From positions 1 through 40,100 of the forward strand of contig CALUXH010000078.1 in the NCBI GenBank assembly GCA_944324695.1: 40,100 bases of DNA. Reading direction: 5' to 3'. The notes below the pieces were generated by a model. That model saw only the letters and a program-made list of their open reading frames with translations. It made no database searches and had not been told where the DNA came from. The position numbers and the translations under genes are program-made. Each line of letters begins with the position of its first letter. The first letter of the stretch is position 1. The stretch comes from an uncultured Elusimicrobiales bacterium. GTDB lineage: Bacteria > Elusimicrobiota > Elusimicrobia > Elusimicrobiales > Elusimicrobiaceae. Of this stretch, positions 32,791 to 40,011 are shown one piece after another.

Positions 32791-33310
32791 AAAATTCATA
32801 CAAACCATCAGCATTTAATTTGCCAAACATTGCGCATATTGTTTTGCCTTTATTCGAATATGCCCGACAGACCATACGGCCATCTTTTAATTTTCCGATT
32901 AAATAATATTGCTCTCTAGGGAAACGACTGCAGACCGCCAAAAATTCCCCCCATATGGATCCTTCAGCAGGACGGGTGGGACGGCAAATAAAATCTTCTG
33001 TCTCAAACCCTGGCACATAATAAGTGGCCGGTGTTCCCGGGAAGGAAATATCTAATTTGCCAATATCGGCCGCATATTCCCCGTTAGCCATAAAATAACG
33101 TTCTTCCGCATCTGCAATTGCCCGAACCAAAATAGTAATCCGACCGGCACGGGTTTTTTCCACCGCCTTGTCATATTTTGAAATAGCCACAGCAGTTAAA
33201 ACACCAATAATCAACACCACGACTAATAATTCTATTAGCGTAAACCCGCCAAATCCCGTTTTAGAGCGGTTTTTTTCTACGTTCTGCTTCTTTTGATAAA
33301 TTTTGTTCAT
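32789..33310 (-). CDS. Type IV pilin/pseudopilin-like protein (pilin 7)
   Basis: A 173-residue prepilin-like protein. The 22-residue leader MNKIYQK...TGFGG|FTLIE has Gly at -1. The helix [31 protein letters not shown] is a slightly diverged version: Lys replaces the usual Gln in PQY, reading ISKY. Then come YFMANGEYAADIGKLDISFPG and the C-terminal ICAMFGKLNADG. Its palindrome differs from the other copies by paired changes on both arms. It is convergent with ybeY. Confidence 0.86.
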   Translation of the reverse strand: MNKIYQKKQNVEKNRSKTGFGGFTLIELLVVVLIIGVLTAVAISKYDKAVEKTRAGRITILVRAIADAEERYFMANGEYAADIGKLDISFPGTPATYYVPGFETEDFICRPTRPAEGSIWGEFLAVCSRFPREQYYLIGKLKDGRMVCRAYSNKGKTICAMFGKLNADGLYEF

Positions 33311-33344
33311 AAACAAAATTTATCAAAAAAAAAAAACGATGCAA
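33291..33344 (-). promoter_or_regulatory. Pilin promoter with T12 spacer and start-codon palindrome (copy 5)
   Basis: -35 TTGCAT (33339-33344), 16-bp spacer with T12 (33325-33336), -10 TAAATT (33317-33322), six bases, ATG (33308-33310). The perfect 13-bp arms here read GATAAATTTTGTT / AACAAAATTTATC (33295-33324): two inner pairs differ from copy 2 and both sides changed together. Confidence 0.62.
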
Positions 33345-33392
33345 GCCCTTCTGCACCGCCTTCAAAAACTCCTCTGACCAATCAAAAACCCC

Positions 33393-34172
33393 TCAGCTAA
33401 TCGTCACCACTTCCGGCTCCCCGTTGACCAACCTTAAATATTGCATTTTTCGGTGGAGGCCCACATCCACCGGGATAATGTTGCGCCCGTTATTGAGCAC
33501 AATTTCATTCACTTGCGTATGTCCCACCACTTGGCACAGCTCGCTGCGCGGGCAAGAAGTCAGCAAATCATCCAGATCTTCCCAAAAAATGCCGCCAAAT
33601 TTATCGGTGCCGCTGCGGTGCAGACTGATATTGAAAATCGGATGACGGAAAAATTCGTGCTTGATGGCCTCACGAAAAATCATATTGGTCAAAATGGCCA
33701 CATTGTTTTCGCTCAGTTCATCCAGCTGCATTTTAAAAATTTTCATCAGTTTGTGCGTTACGCCCGCATGCGTAAACAAATAGCCTTTATAGGCGTAAGC
33801 CGCACGGATTTCAAAGTCCAACACCTGCCTTTTGAGCTTGTCACGCACCAAACGGGCCTCTTCTTTGCCAAAGCCTGAAATCAGGAAATTGCTCATCAGC
33901 AGCTCCAGCTCGTGGTTGCCCACCAGGCGGATTACTTCCCCCTGTGCATCATTGGCCTGACGCTGTATTTTATCCAGCAAATCATCCACCTGCCGCGGTT
34001 TGGGCCCCCGGTCAAAAATATCCCCCATCTGAACCAAGCGGTTTCGGCCGCCGCACCAGTTTAAATCTCCGTCTATCAGGCCGGCATGGCGCAGCATCAG
34101 CACAAAAGGCTCATATTGCCCATGCACGTCCCCGATAACAACTACCTGGCGGTGTGGTCTTTGCTCATTCAT
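33393..34172 (-). CDS. Metallophosphoesterase (PPP-like Ser/Thr phosphatase or ApaH-like)
   Basis: A 259-residue calcineurin-like phosphoesterase. The metal-binding signatures are complete: GDVHG (14-18), GDIFDRG (about 51-57) and GNHE (about 95), with later His in FTHAGV and VVGHTQVNE. This order resembles the bacterial PPP phosphatase / diadenosine tetraphosphatase branch. The substrate (phosphoprotein or nucleotide) is not determined. A TGC-TATACT box (34188-34193) lies 15 bases upstream of the ATG. The gene is divergent from the FAD-oxidase operon and is not obviously linked to a neighbour. Confidence 0.88.
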   Translation of the reverse strand: MNEQRPHRQVVVIGDVHGQYEPFVLMLRHAGLIDGDLNWCGGRNRLVQMGDIFDRGPKPRQVDDLLDKIQRQANDAQGEVIRLVGNHELELLMSNFLISGFGKEEARLVRDKLKRQVLDFEIRAAYAYKGYLFTHAGVTHKLMKIFKMQLDELSENNVAILTNMIFREAIKHEFFRHPIFNISLHRSGTDKFGGIFWEDLDDLLTSCPRSELCQVVGHTQVNEIVLNNGRNIIPVDVGLHRKMQYLRLVNGEPEVVTIS

Positions 34173-34219
34173 AAATAATATAATGACAGTATAGCAAAAT
34201 TCGCATTTCTGACAGAGGT

Positions 34220-34225
34220 TAATCT
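34220..34225 (+). promoter_or_regulatory. Possible -10 box of the FAD-oxidase operon
   Basis: TAATCT, six bases before the ATG at 34232, no Shine-Dalgarno. A weak match, listed because the spacing equals that of the other leaderless genes. Confidence 0.3.
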
Positions 34226-34231
34226 ATCCAT

Positions 34232-36235
34232 ATGCGCATTTCCCCCCGCGTGCTGAAAGAATTGCAACGCCTGCTGGGCCCTGAAAATATCCTGACGGAC
34301 GAAATTTCCCTGGCGTTAAACGGCTATGACTGTTCCCAAAGCCGCCACCGGCCCGACGCCGTGGCCACGGTGCACAATGCCGCTCTGCTGGAACCGCTTG
34401 TCTGCCTGCTCGCGCGGGAGAAAATCCCTTTTGTTCCGCGCGCCGCGGCCACCAATCACGCCGGCAGCTGCGCCGCGGTTCAGGGCGGGGTGGTGCTCAA
34501 TTTAAACCCGCTGGATCAAATTTACCAAATTGATACCGCAAGAGGTTTTGCCGATACAGCCCCGTGTGCAGTTACCGGGGATTTGCAGGCCGCGCTGGCG
34601 CCGCTTGGTTTTTTCTACGCACCGGATCCTGCCAGCGAAAAAGTCAGCACCTTAAGCGGCAACCTGGCCCAAAACGCCAGCGGCGCGCGCTGCCTCAAAT
34701 ACGGCAACACTTCTGACAATACGCTAAACATTGAATTTATTTCCCCTTCCGGGGAAACCTTCGTCCTGCGCCATGACGCGCCGGGGCCGGACTGGCTGGG
34801 CCTCATAGCCGGCAGCGAAGGAACGCTGGGCCTCATCAAACGCCTGCGCGTAAAAATATTGCCCGCACCCAAACACGTTAAAACTTTTTTAGCCACTTTT
34901 CCCTCTTTAGCCGCCAGCGTGCAAACCGTCAGCGATTTAGTGGCACGGGGCCTAATTCCGCGCTGTGTGGAAGCCATGGACCAAATTACCACCCGCGCCG
35001 TGGAAGACTTTGCCCATGCCGGTTATCCCAAAGACGCGCAGGCGCTTCTAATTATTGAGTTAGACGGAGATATAAAACACATTAAACAAGACGCGCAAAC
35101 GCTGGAGGAGCTTTGCCGCCAAAACGGCTGTGATACTTTTGCCGCCGCACGCACGGAAGCCGAACGCGAAAAACTCTGGCGCGGACGGCGCGCGGCTTAT
35201 TCGGCCATGGCGGCGCTGGCGCCTAATGTGGCGGTGGGGGACGGCACCGTGCCGCGCAGCGAACTGCCGCGCGCGCTGGCGCAGGTGCGCTGGGTAATAG
35301 ACCGCTGCGGGGTAACGGCCAGCCTGCTTTTTCACGCGGGAGACGGCAATTTCCACCCGCAAATTGTTTTTGACGTGCGTAATCCCGACCAAACCCGCCG
35401 CGTCAGCCGGGCCCTGCATGAAATTTTGCAAACCTGCGTCCGTTTTGGAGGAACAGTATCGGGCGAACACGGCATCGGCGTGGAAAAACGCGCCGTTATG
35501 GCCTGCCAGTACAGCCGCGAAACCCTGCGTCTTTTTCAAAAAATCAAACACGCCTTTGACCCGGACAACCTGGCCAATCCGTCCAAAATCATCCCGATTG
35601 GATTTGAGGAAAAGGCTTCCCCCTGCACGGAAACAGACCCCGAAGTATTGGCCCTGTCATCGGAAATCAAACGCCGCTTTATGCAAAAAACGCCATCCGT
35701 CATCGCGGGGAGCAATTCCCGGTTGAAAAGCGCCTCGACGCATATTTTATCCGCCGCACCGCTGCACCGTATTTTGGAAATTGACAAAACCAATTATATG
35801 GCGGTGGCACAGGCCGGCGTAAAAGTGCAGGACTTGCTGGCCGAACTGAAAATGCAGGGGGCGGACGCCAAGCTGCCCAAAAGTTACACCGGCACGCTGG
35901 GAGGCTTGGTCGCGTCCAAAGCGGCGGCGGAATTTATCAGCCAAATTACCGGCCTGCAAGCCATCCTGCCTAACGGAGATGTTGTGGAGTACGGCGGCAA
36001 ACTGATGAAAAACGCCGCCGGCTACAATTTATGCCGTCTGTTTACCGGCTCGGCCGGTGCGCTGGGCATGATAACCAAATTGACGTTTAAAATATACGCC
36101 ACTGCGCAGGACCATACGGCCAAACCGCAGCCGTTATTGTCTTTCACGCCGGACAATCTGTTCCGCGCCGTCAAGAAAGAGCTGGACCCGGACGGCCTTT
36201 TCCGCACGCCCGTTTTTGAAGGAGAGAAAAAATGA
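34232..36235 (+). CDS. FAD-linked oxidase, GlcD-GlcE-like fusion
   Basis: A 667-residue two-module flavoprotein. Residues about 1-465 form a complete GlcD-type subunit. They include the FAD-binding PCMH half (PRAAATNHAGSCAAVQGGVVLNL, SGNLAQNASGARCLKYG, GSEGTLGLI) and the oxidase C-domain (VGDGTVPRSELP, FHAGDGNFHPQI, GTVSGEHGIGVEKR, FDPDNLANPSKI). Residues about 490-667 are a GlcE-like half: VAQAGVKVQDLL, LGGLVASKAAAEF, GGKLMKNAAGYNLCRLFTGSAGALGMITKLTFK, LDPDGLF. In E. coli glycolate oxidase these are separate proteins. It likely oxidises a 2-hydroxyacid (glycolate or lactate). It overlaps the Fe-S subunit gene by ATGA. Confidence 0.9.
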   Translation: MRISPRVLKELQRLLGPENILTDEISLALNGYDCSQSRHRPDAVATVHNAALLEPLVCLLAREKIPFVPRAAATNHAGSCAAVQGGVVLNLNPLDQIYQIDTARGFADTAPCAVTGDLQAALAPLGFFYAPDPASEKVSTLSGNLAQNASGARCLKYGNTSDNTLNIEFISPSGETFVLRHDAPGPDWLGLIAGSEGTLGLIKRLRVKILPAPKHVKTFLATFPSLAASVQTVSDLVARGLIPRCVEAMDQITTRAVEDFAHAGYPKDAQALLIIELDGDIKHIKQDAQTLEELCRQNGCDTFAAARTEAEREKLWRGRRAAYSAMAALAPNVAVGDGTVPRSELPRALAQVRWVIDRCGVTASLLFHAGDGNFHPQIVFDVRNPDQTRRVSRALHEILQTCVRFGGTVSGEHGIGVEKRAVMACQYSRETLRLFQKIKHAFDPDNLANPSKIIPIGFEEKASPCTETDPEVLALSSEIKRRFMQKTPSVIAGSNSRLKSASTHILSAAPLHRILEIDKTNYMAVAQAGVKVQDLLAELKMQGADAKLPKSYTGTLGGLVASKAAAEFISQITGLQAILPNGDVVEYGGKLMKNAAGYNLCRLFTGSAGALGMITKLTFKIYATAQDHTAKPQPLLSFTPDNLFRAVKKELDPDGLFRTPVFEGEKK

Positions 36236-37530
36236 AAAAGAAAAAATTTTCCCTCTCTTCCCCGCTCCGCGTCGGCGGCCCCGCAGGCGCACGAAGCCTA
36301 AAAGAAAGCGTGGACTACTGCACGCGCTGTAATGCCTGCGTGCAAAGCTGCCCCTCCTACTTGCTGCACCGGGAAGAAGCTTATTCCCCGCGCGGGCGCA
36401 ACCAAATTGTACGCCTGCTGGCTGAACGAAAAATCAAATTTACGTCCAATGCTCCGCTGATAAAGGACGTTACCCGCACCTGCCTGCTGTGTGCGCGCTG
36501 CACCGCAGCTTGCGCCGGAGCATTGCCCATGGCGGACCATGTGCTGGCACTGCGCCGTGCGGCGGGATGGAATTTTTTGCCCGCACCGCTTAAAATGTTC
36601 CTGCGCCTGCACGGCACTCGCCCCAAAATATTTGAACGGCTGCTTGCGCCGCTGCGCCTGCTGCGCCGCCTGGGTCTGGTGCGCCTGCTGCGCATAAGCG
36701 GGCTCTTGCGCCTCTCTGCCCTGCAATGGATACGACACGCGGACGATATAGTGCCTCGCCGCGGCCGTTCTTTGCAAAAAATACTGAAGAAACAGAAAAT
36801 AAACCTCTCCCCGGAAAATGCGGACATACTGTACTTGCCTTCTTTTGAAGCCCAATATCTGAACGCGGAACAGGCCCGTTGCATCCTGCACCTGCTCAAA
36901 TCCAAAAGCCCCTGCATTCTGCTGAATATTCCTTCGGGACTGTTTGAATACATATACGGAGATTTGGCTTTAAGCCTGGCTCAGGCCAAACAGCTGCTAA
37001 CCGTTTGGAACAAACTGGCCGGCAAACGCAAACTGCCGGTTCTGACCGACAGCATAGAAGTGTATGGATTTTTAAAACATTTTCCCGTTTTATTCGCCGC
37101 TTATCCATCCTGGCACAAACGCGCGGCGGCCTTTGCCGCCAAAGTGCTGTTTGTAACAGATCTGCTCCCGACTCGGCCGACGGAAACGGCCGCGGCGGAC
37201 GGACTTTGCGCGCTGGACGCGTCATCGGTTTTATACCCGGCGGAAGATGCCGCCGCCAAAGCGCGTAAAATATTAAAAACACATTTCGGAAAAAATTTTG
37301 TAGAGTGTGAGTATAGCCGTTTCGTCACCCTTGCAGGCGGCCTCGCTTTTGTGCGCGGCGCGCAGACACAGGAAACGGCGCTTGAAAACGTCAAGGACGT
37401 CGCACGGCGGCAAATCACACAGGTATATTGTCTGTCGGGTTTGGCCGCCCTGGAGCTGGACGCCGCATTGCGTCGGCATTATCCGCAGGCGCGGGCGCGG
37501 CACATAGTGCAAATGCAGGCAGAGCCATGA
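36232..37530 (+). CDS. GlcF-like Fe-S subunit lacking CCG domains
   Basis: A 432-residue protein. Two [4Fe-4S] motifs lie near the N-terminus: C30-x2-C33-x2-C36-x3-C40-P and C84-x2-C87-x2-C90-x3-C94. A basic, Leu/Arg-rich helical stretch follows (about 125-190). The C-terminal half corresponds in position to the CCG domains of GlcF, HdrB and LldE, but I see no CCG cysteine pairs there. It should take electrons from the flavoprotein encoded just upstream. Whether it can pass them to quinone or to another acceptor is unclear. It is coupled by ATGA overlaps to both neighbours. Confidence 0.8.
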   Translation: MKKKKFSLSSPLRVGGPAGARSLKESVDYCTRCNACVQSCPSYLLHREEAYSPRGRNQIVRLLAERKIKFTSNAPLIKDVTRTCLLCARCTAACAGALPMADHVLALRRAAGWNFLPAPLKMFLRLHGTRPKIFERLLAPLRLLRRLGLVRLLRISGLLRLSALQWIRHADDIVPRRGRSLQKILKKQKINLSPENADILYLPSFEAQYLNAEQARCILHLLKSKSPCILLNIPSGLFEYIYGDLALSLAQAKQLLTVWNKLAGKRKLPVLTDSIEVYGFLKHFPVLFAAYPSWHKRAAAFAAKVLFVTDLLPTRPTETAAADGLCALDASSVLYPAEDAAAKARKILKTHFGKNFVECEYSRFVTLAGGLAFVRGAQTQETALENVKDVARRQITQVYCLSGLAALELDAALRRHYPQARARHIVQMQAEP

Positions 37531-38738
37531 CCGAATTCAAGAACGACCCCCCGAAACTGTCCGCCGACGAGAAATTAAATCTGCTCGTCGAGTTTGGCGC
37601 ACGCATCTCCAGCGAATTGCGCCTGGATAAACTTTTGGATATCATCGCCCAGCAAATTACCCGCATGCTCAACGTGGGCCGCTGCACCATTTACTTAAAA
37701 GACGGCGAAAGACATGAGCTCTGGTCCAAAATTGCACAGGGGAGAGGCTTGGAACACACGGAAATACGCGTGCCGCTGGACGGGAACAATGTGGTTGCCG
37801 TCGTCGCTCGCACCGGGCAAACCATTAATTTGCCCAACGCCTATGAAGACGAACGTTTTTCCATGGACGTAGACATGGTGACCGATTTCCGCACACACTC
37901 CCTGCTGGCCGTGCCGCTAAAAAACAATGCCGGCAAAGTGCTGGGTGTTTTCCAGGTGGCCAATAAAGCAGACGGCACCCCCTTTGACAAAAAAGACGAA
38001 GGCATCTTGCTGCTGCTGGCCACACTGGCCGCCAGCTCCATTGAAATCGCACGCCTATACCAGGACGTGCACGTGGCCCAGCTGGAAACCATATACCGCC
38101 TGGCCGTCACCGCCGAATACCGCGACCAGCAGGACACCCGCGCCCATTTAAAAAACATCAGCATTATCTCTTATCTGCTGGCACTGGCGCTGGGCATGAG
38201 CAAAAAAGAGGCGGAACTCATCAAAAACGCCAGCCCGCTGCATGACATCGGCAAAGTGGCGCTGGCAGACAACATTCTGTTAAAACCGGGCCGTCTGACG
38301 CCGGAAGAATTTGAAATCATGAAATCGCACACCATTTACGGCGGGCGGATTTTGGAAGGGGCCCATTCCAAGGTGCTTCAGGTAGCTCACAAGATGAGCC
38401 TCTACCATCATGAGAAATGGAACGGCACCGGCTACCCCAAGGGCCTTAAAGGCGAAGACATCCCGCTGGAAGCGCGCATTATTACGGTGGCGGACGTATT
38501 TGACGCATTATGTGTGGAACGCGTGTATAAAAAAGCCTGGAAAACAGATGACGCTTATTTATACATCCTGGGAGAAAGCGGCAAAGCGTTTGATCCGCGC
38601 ATCGTGGCCGCGTTTAAAAAGATTTATTCTTCCGTACGCAAGCTTTACCTCAATCAAACGCCCCGACAGAACGTCCCGACGCAGGCTGAGCACTTCCGCC
38701 CGGCGGACAAGCCCTCCGTCCCTCCGGGCCAAAACTGA
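37527..38738 (+). CDS. GAF / HD-GYP domain protein, cyclic-di-nucleotide phosphodiesterase candidate
   Basis: A 403-residue signalling protein. GAF domain about 15-178 (LLDIIAQQITRMLNVGRCTIYLKD ... LLAVPLKNNAGKVLGVFQVANK). A linking helix leads to the HD-GYP domain about 185-375, with HD at 239-240 (LHDIGKVALAD), HHEKWNGTGYPKGL at 294-307 and ITVADVFDAL. The GYP residues are present, so it probably hydrolyses c-di-GMP or a related cyclic dinucleotide. It has no transmembrane segment, so it senses a cytoplasmic ligand. I chose ATG 37527, which overlaps the previous stop (ATGA); an in-frame start at 37428 lies inside the Fe-S gene. Confidence 0.9.
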   Translation: MTEFKNDPPKLSADEKLNLLVEFGARISSELRLDKLLDIIAQQITRMLNVGRCTIYLKDGERHELWSKIAQGRGLEHTEIRVPLDGNNVVAVVARTGQTINLPNAYEDERFSMDVDMVTDFRTHSLLAVPLKNNAGKVLGVFQVANKADGTPFDKKDEGILLLLATLAASSIEIARLYQDVHVAQLETIYRLAVTAEYRDQQDTRAHLKNISIISYLLALALGMSKKEAELIKNASPLHDIGKVALADNILLKPGRLTPEEFEIMKSHTIYGGRILEGAHSKVLQVAHKMSLYHHEKWNGTGYPKGLKGEDIPLEARIITVADVFDALCVERVYKKAWKTDDAYLYILGESGKAFDPRIVAAFKKIYSSVRKLYLNQTPRQNVPTQAEHFRPADKPSVPPGQN

Positions 38739-38749
38739 CGCTTCTGCTT

Positions 38750-38777
38750 TTGCCTGCCAAAATTACTAAAATATAGT
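38750..38777 (+). promoter_or_regulatory. Promoter of mnmA
   Basis: TTGCCT (38750-38755), 16 bp, TATAGT (38772-38777), giving a leader of about 47 nt with a GAGG site at 38822-38825. Confidence 0.5.
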
Positions 38778-38830
38778 GTCCTTTTGGCTTTCAACCTTAA
38801 GTACATATTTTCAGAACAAACGAGGAAATG

Positions 38831-39913
38831 ATGGACAAAAAGACCGTTTTGGTGGGTCTAAGCGGGGGAGTGGACTCCGCCGCCGCGGCCCTGCTGCTTA
38901 AAGAACAGGGCTGGCGCGTCATCGGCGCAACCATGCTGATTTGGGATCCTTCCCTGCCGCTGCCGCAGGGCCCGCGCAACGCCAACGCCTGCCTGTCTCC
39001 GGAAAAAGAGGACGTCAGTGAAATCCGCGCACTGGCCCAAAAAATAGGCATAGAATATGTAACCGTAGACTGTCGCGAAGCCTACCGCCGCGCGGTGTTG
39101 GACAATTTCCGCTCCGAATACGCCAGTGGGCGCACACCCAATCCGTGCGTGATTTGCAACAGCGTCATCAAATTCGGCGTATTGCCGCAGGCGGCACGCG
39201 AACAGGGTATTGCGTTTGACAAATTCGCCACCGGCCATTACGCCCGCGTGGAGCAGGACCGGCAGAGCGGAGATTACCTGCTCAAAACCGCCAAGGATTT
39301 ATCACGCGACCAAAGTTACTTTTTACACCGCCTGACGCAAAAGCAACTTTCGCAGGTGCTTTTCCCGCTGGGGGAAATGACCAAGGACGAAATACGCCAA
39401 ATAGCGCGCCGGGCGGGGCTGGCCGTGGCCGACAAACAGGACAGCCAGGATTTTTATTGCGGGGATTACAACGACCTGCTGAATTTCCCCAACAAGCCGG
39501 GCGACTTGGTGCTGCAGGACGGCACCGTCATCGGCCGCCATAAGGGCATTTGGGGATATACCATCGGCAAACGCAAAGGATTGGGCATCAGCGGTTTTAA
39601 AGAGCCCATGTACGTGGTGGGCATAGACGCGCCTAATAACCGCGTCATCATCGGCCCCAAAGCGGCTTTGTACTCAGGCTCTTTGCACGCGGCGGACCTG
39701 ACCTGGACGCGCGGCCATGCGCCTGCCTCCGCGTTTGAAGCCCGCATTAAAATACGCAACCTGCACCATGCCGCGCCGGCACGGGTAACCGTCAGTGCGG
39801 ACGGACAAAGCCTGCAGGCTGTTTTTGCAGAGCCCCAACTCTCCGTCACCGCCGGGCAAAGCGCCGTGCTTTATGACGGCGATGTAGTTTTGGGCGGCGG
39901 CGTGATTTTGTAA
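38831..39913 (+). CDS. mnmA: tRNA-specific 2-thiouridylase MnmA
   Basis: A 360-residue enzyme that thiolates U34 of tRNA-Lys, -Glu and -Gln. The ATP pyrophosphatase loop is SGGVDS (11-16). The catalytic cysteines lie in NPCVICN (E. coli C102 position) and SQDFYCGDY (C199 position). KSPRDQSYF-like DLSRDQSYFLHRL, GKRKGLGI and the C-terminal beta-barrel (VFAEPQLSVTAGQSAVLYDGDVVLGGGVI) complete it. Two adjacent ATGs occur; the second (38831) is 5 bases from GAGG and fits better than the first (2 bases). Confidence 0.96.
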   Translation: MDKKTVLVGLSGGVDSAAAALLLKEQGWRVIGATMLIWDPSLPLPQGPRNANACLSPEKEDVSEIRALAQKIGIEYVTVDCREAYRRAVLDNFRSEYASGRTPNPCVICNSVIKFGVLPQAAREQGIAFDKFATGHYARVEQDRQSGDYLLKTAKDLSRDQSYFLHRLTQKQLSQVLFPLGEMTKDEIRQIARRAGLAVADKQDSQDFYCGDYNDLLNFPNKPGDLVLQDGTVIGRHKGIWGYTIGKRKGLGISGFKEPMYVVGIDAPNNRVIIGPKAALYSGSLHAADLTWTRGHAPASAFEARIKIRNLHHAAPARVTVSADGQSLQAVFAEPQLSVTAGQSAVLYDGDVVLGGGVIL

Positions 39914-39936
39914 ACCGGCTGCAAATAAGCTATAAT
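39908..39936 (+). promoter_or_regulatory. Promoter of rplU
   Basis: TTGTAA (39908-39913), overlapping the mnmA stop codon, 17 bp, TATAAT (39931-39936). Confidence 0.65.
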
Positions 39937-39942
39937 ATATAG

Positions 39943-40011
39943 GCTTACTAAAGAGCGTTTCGCCGCATAAGAGGCGGCGGAGAGTTTTTTGCTCTTTAAA
40001 ACGGAAATAAC
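39943..40011 (+). promoter_or_regulatory. Structured leader of rplU (L21 leader candidate)
   Basis: The leader folds as two nested stems: AAAGAGC/GCTCTTT (39950-39956 with 39991-39997) and CGCCGC/GCGGCG (39961-39966 with 39974-39979). It lies between the promoter and a GGAA ribosome site. Its position and shape recall the ribosomal-protein L21 leader; sequence identity to a known family is not established. Confidence 0.45.

Noticed and set aside
33338-33376. Short rightward frames beginning ATGCAAG beside several pilin promoters
   Set aside because: ATGCAAG is just the complement of the conserved -35 box with its 5' C; the frames differ in length and sequence and have no ribosome site.
37428-37526. 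N-terminal extension of the GAF/HD-GYP protein
   Set aside because: It would lie wholly within the Fe-S gene; the ATG at 37527 overlaps the stop as in the other coupled pairs.
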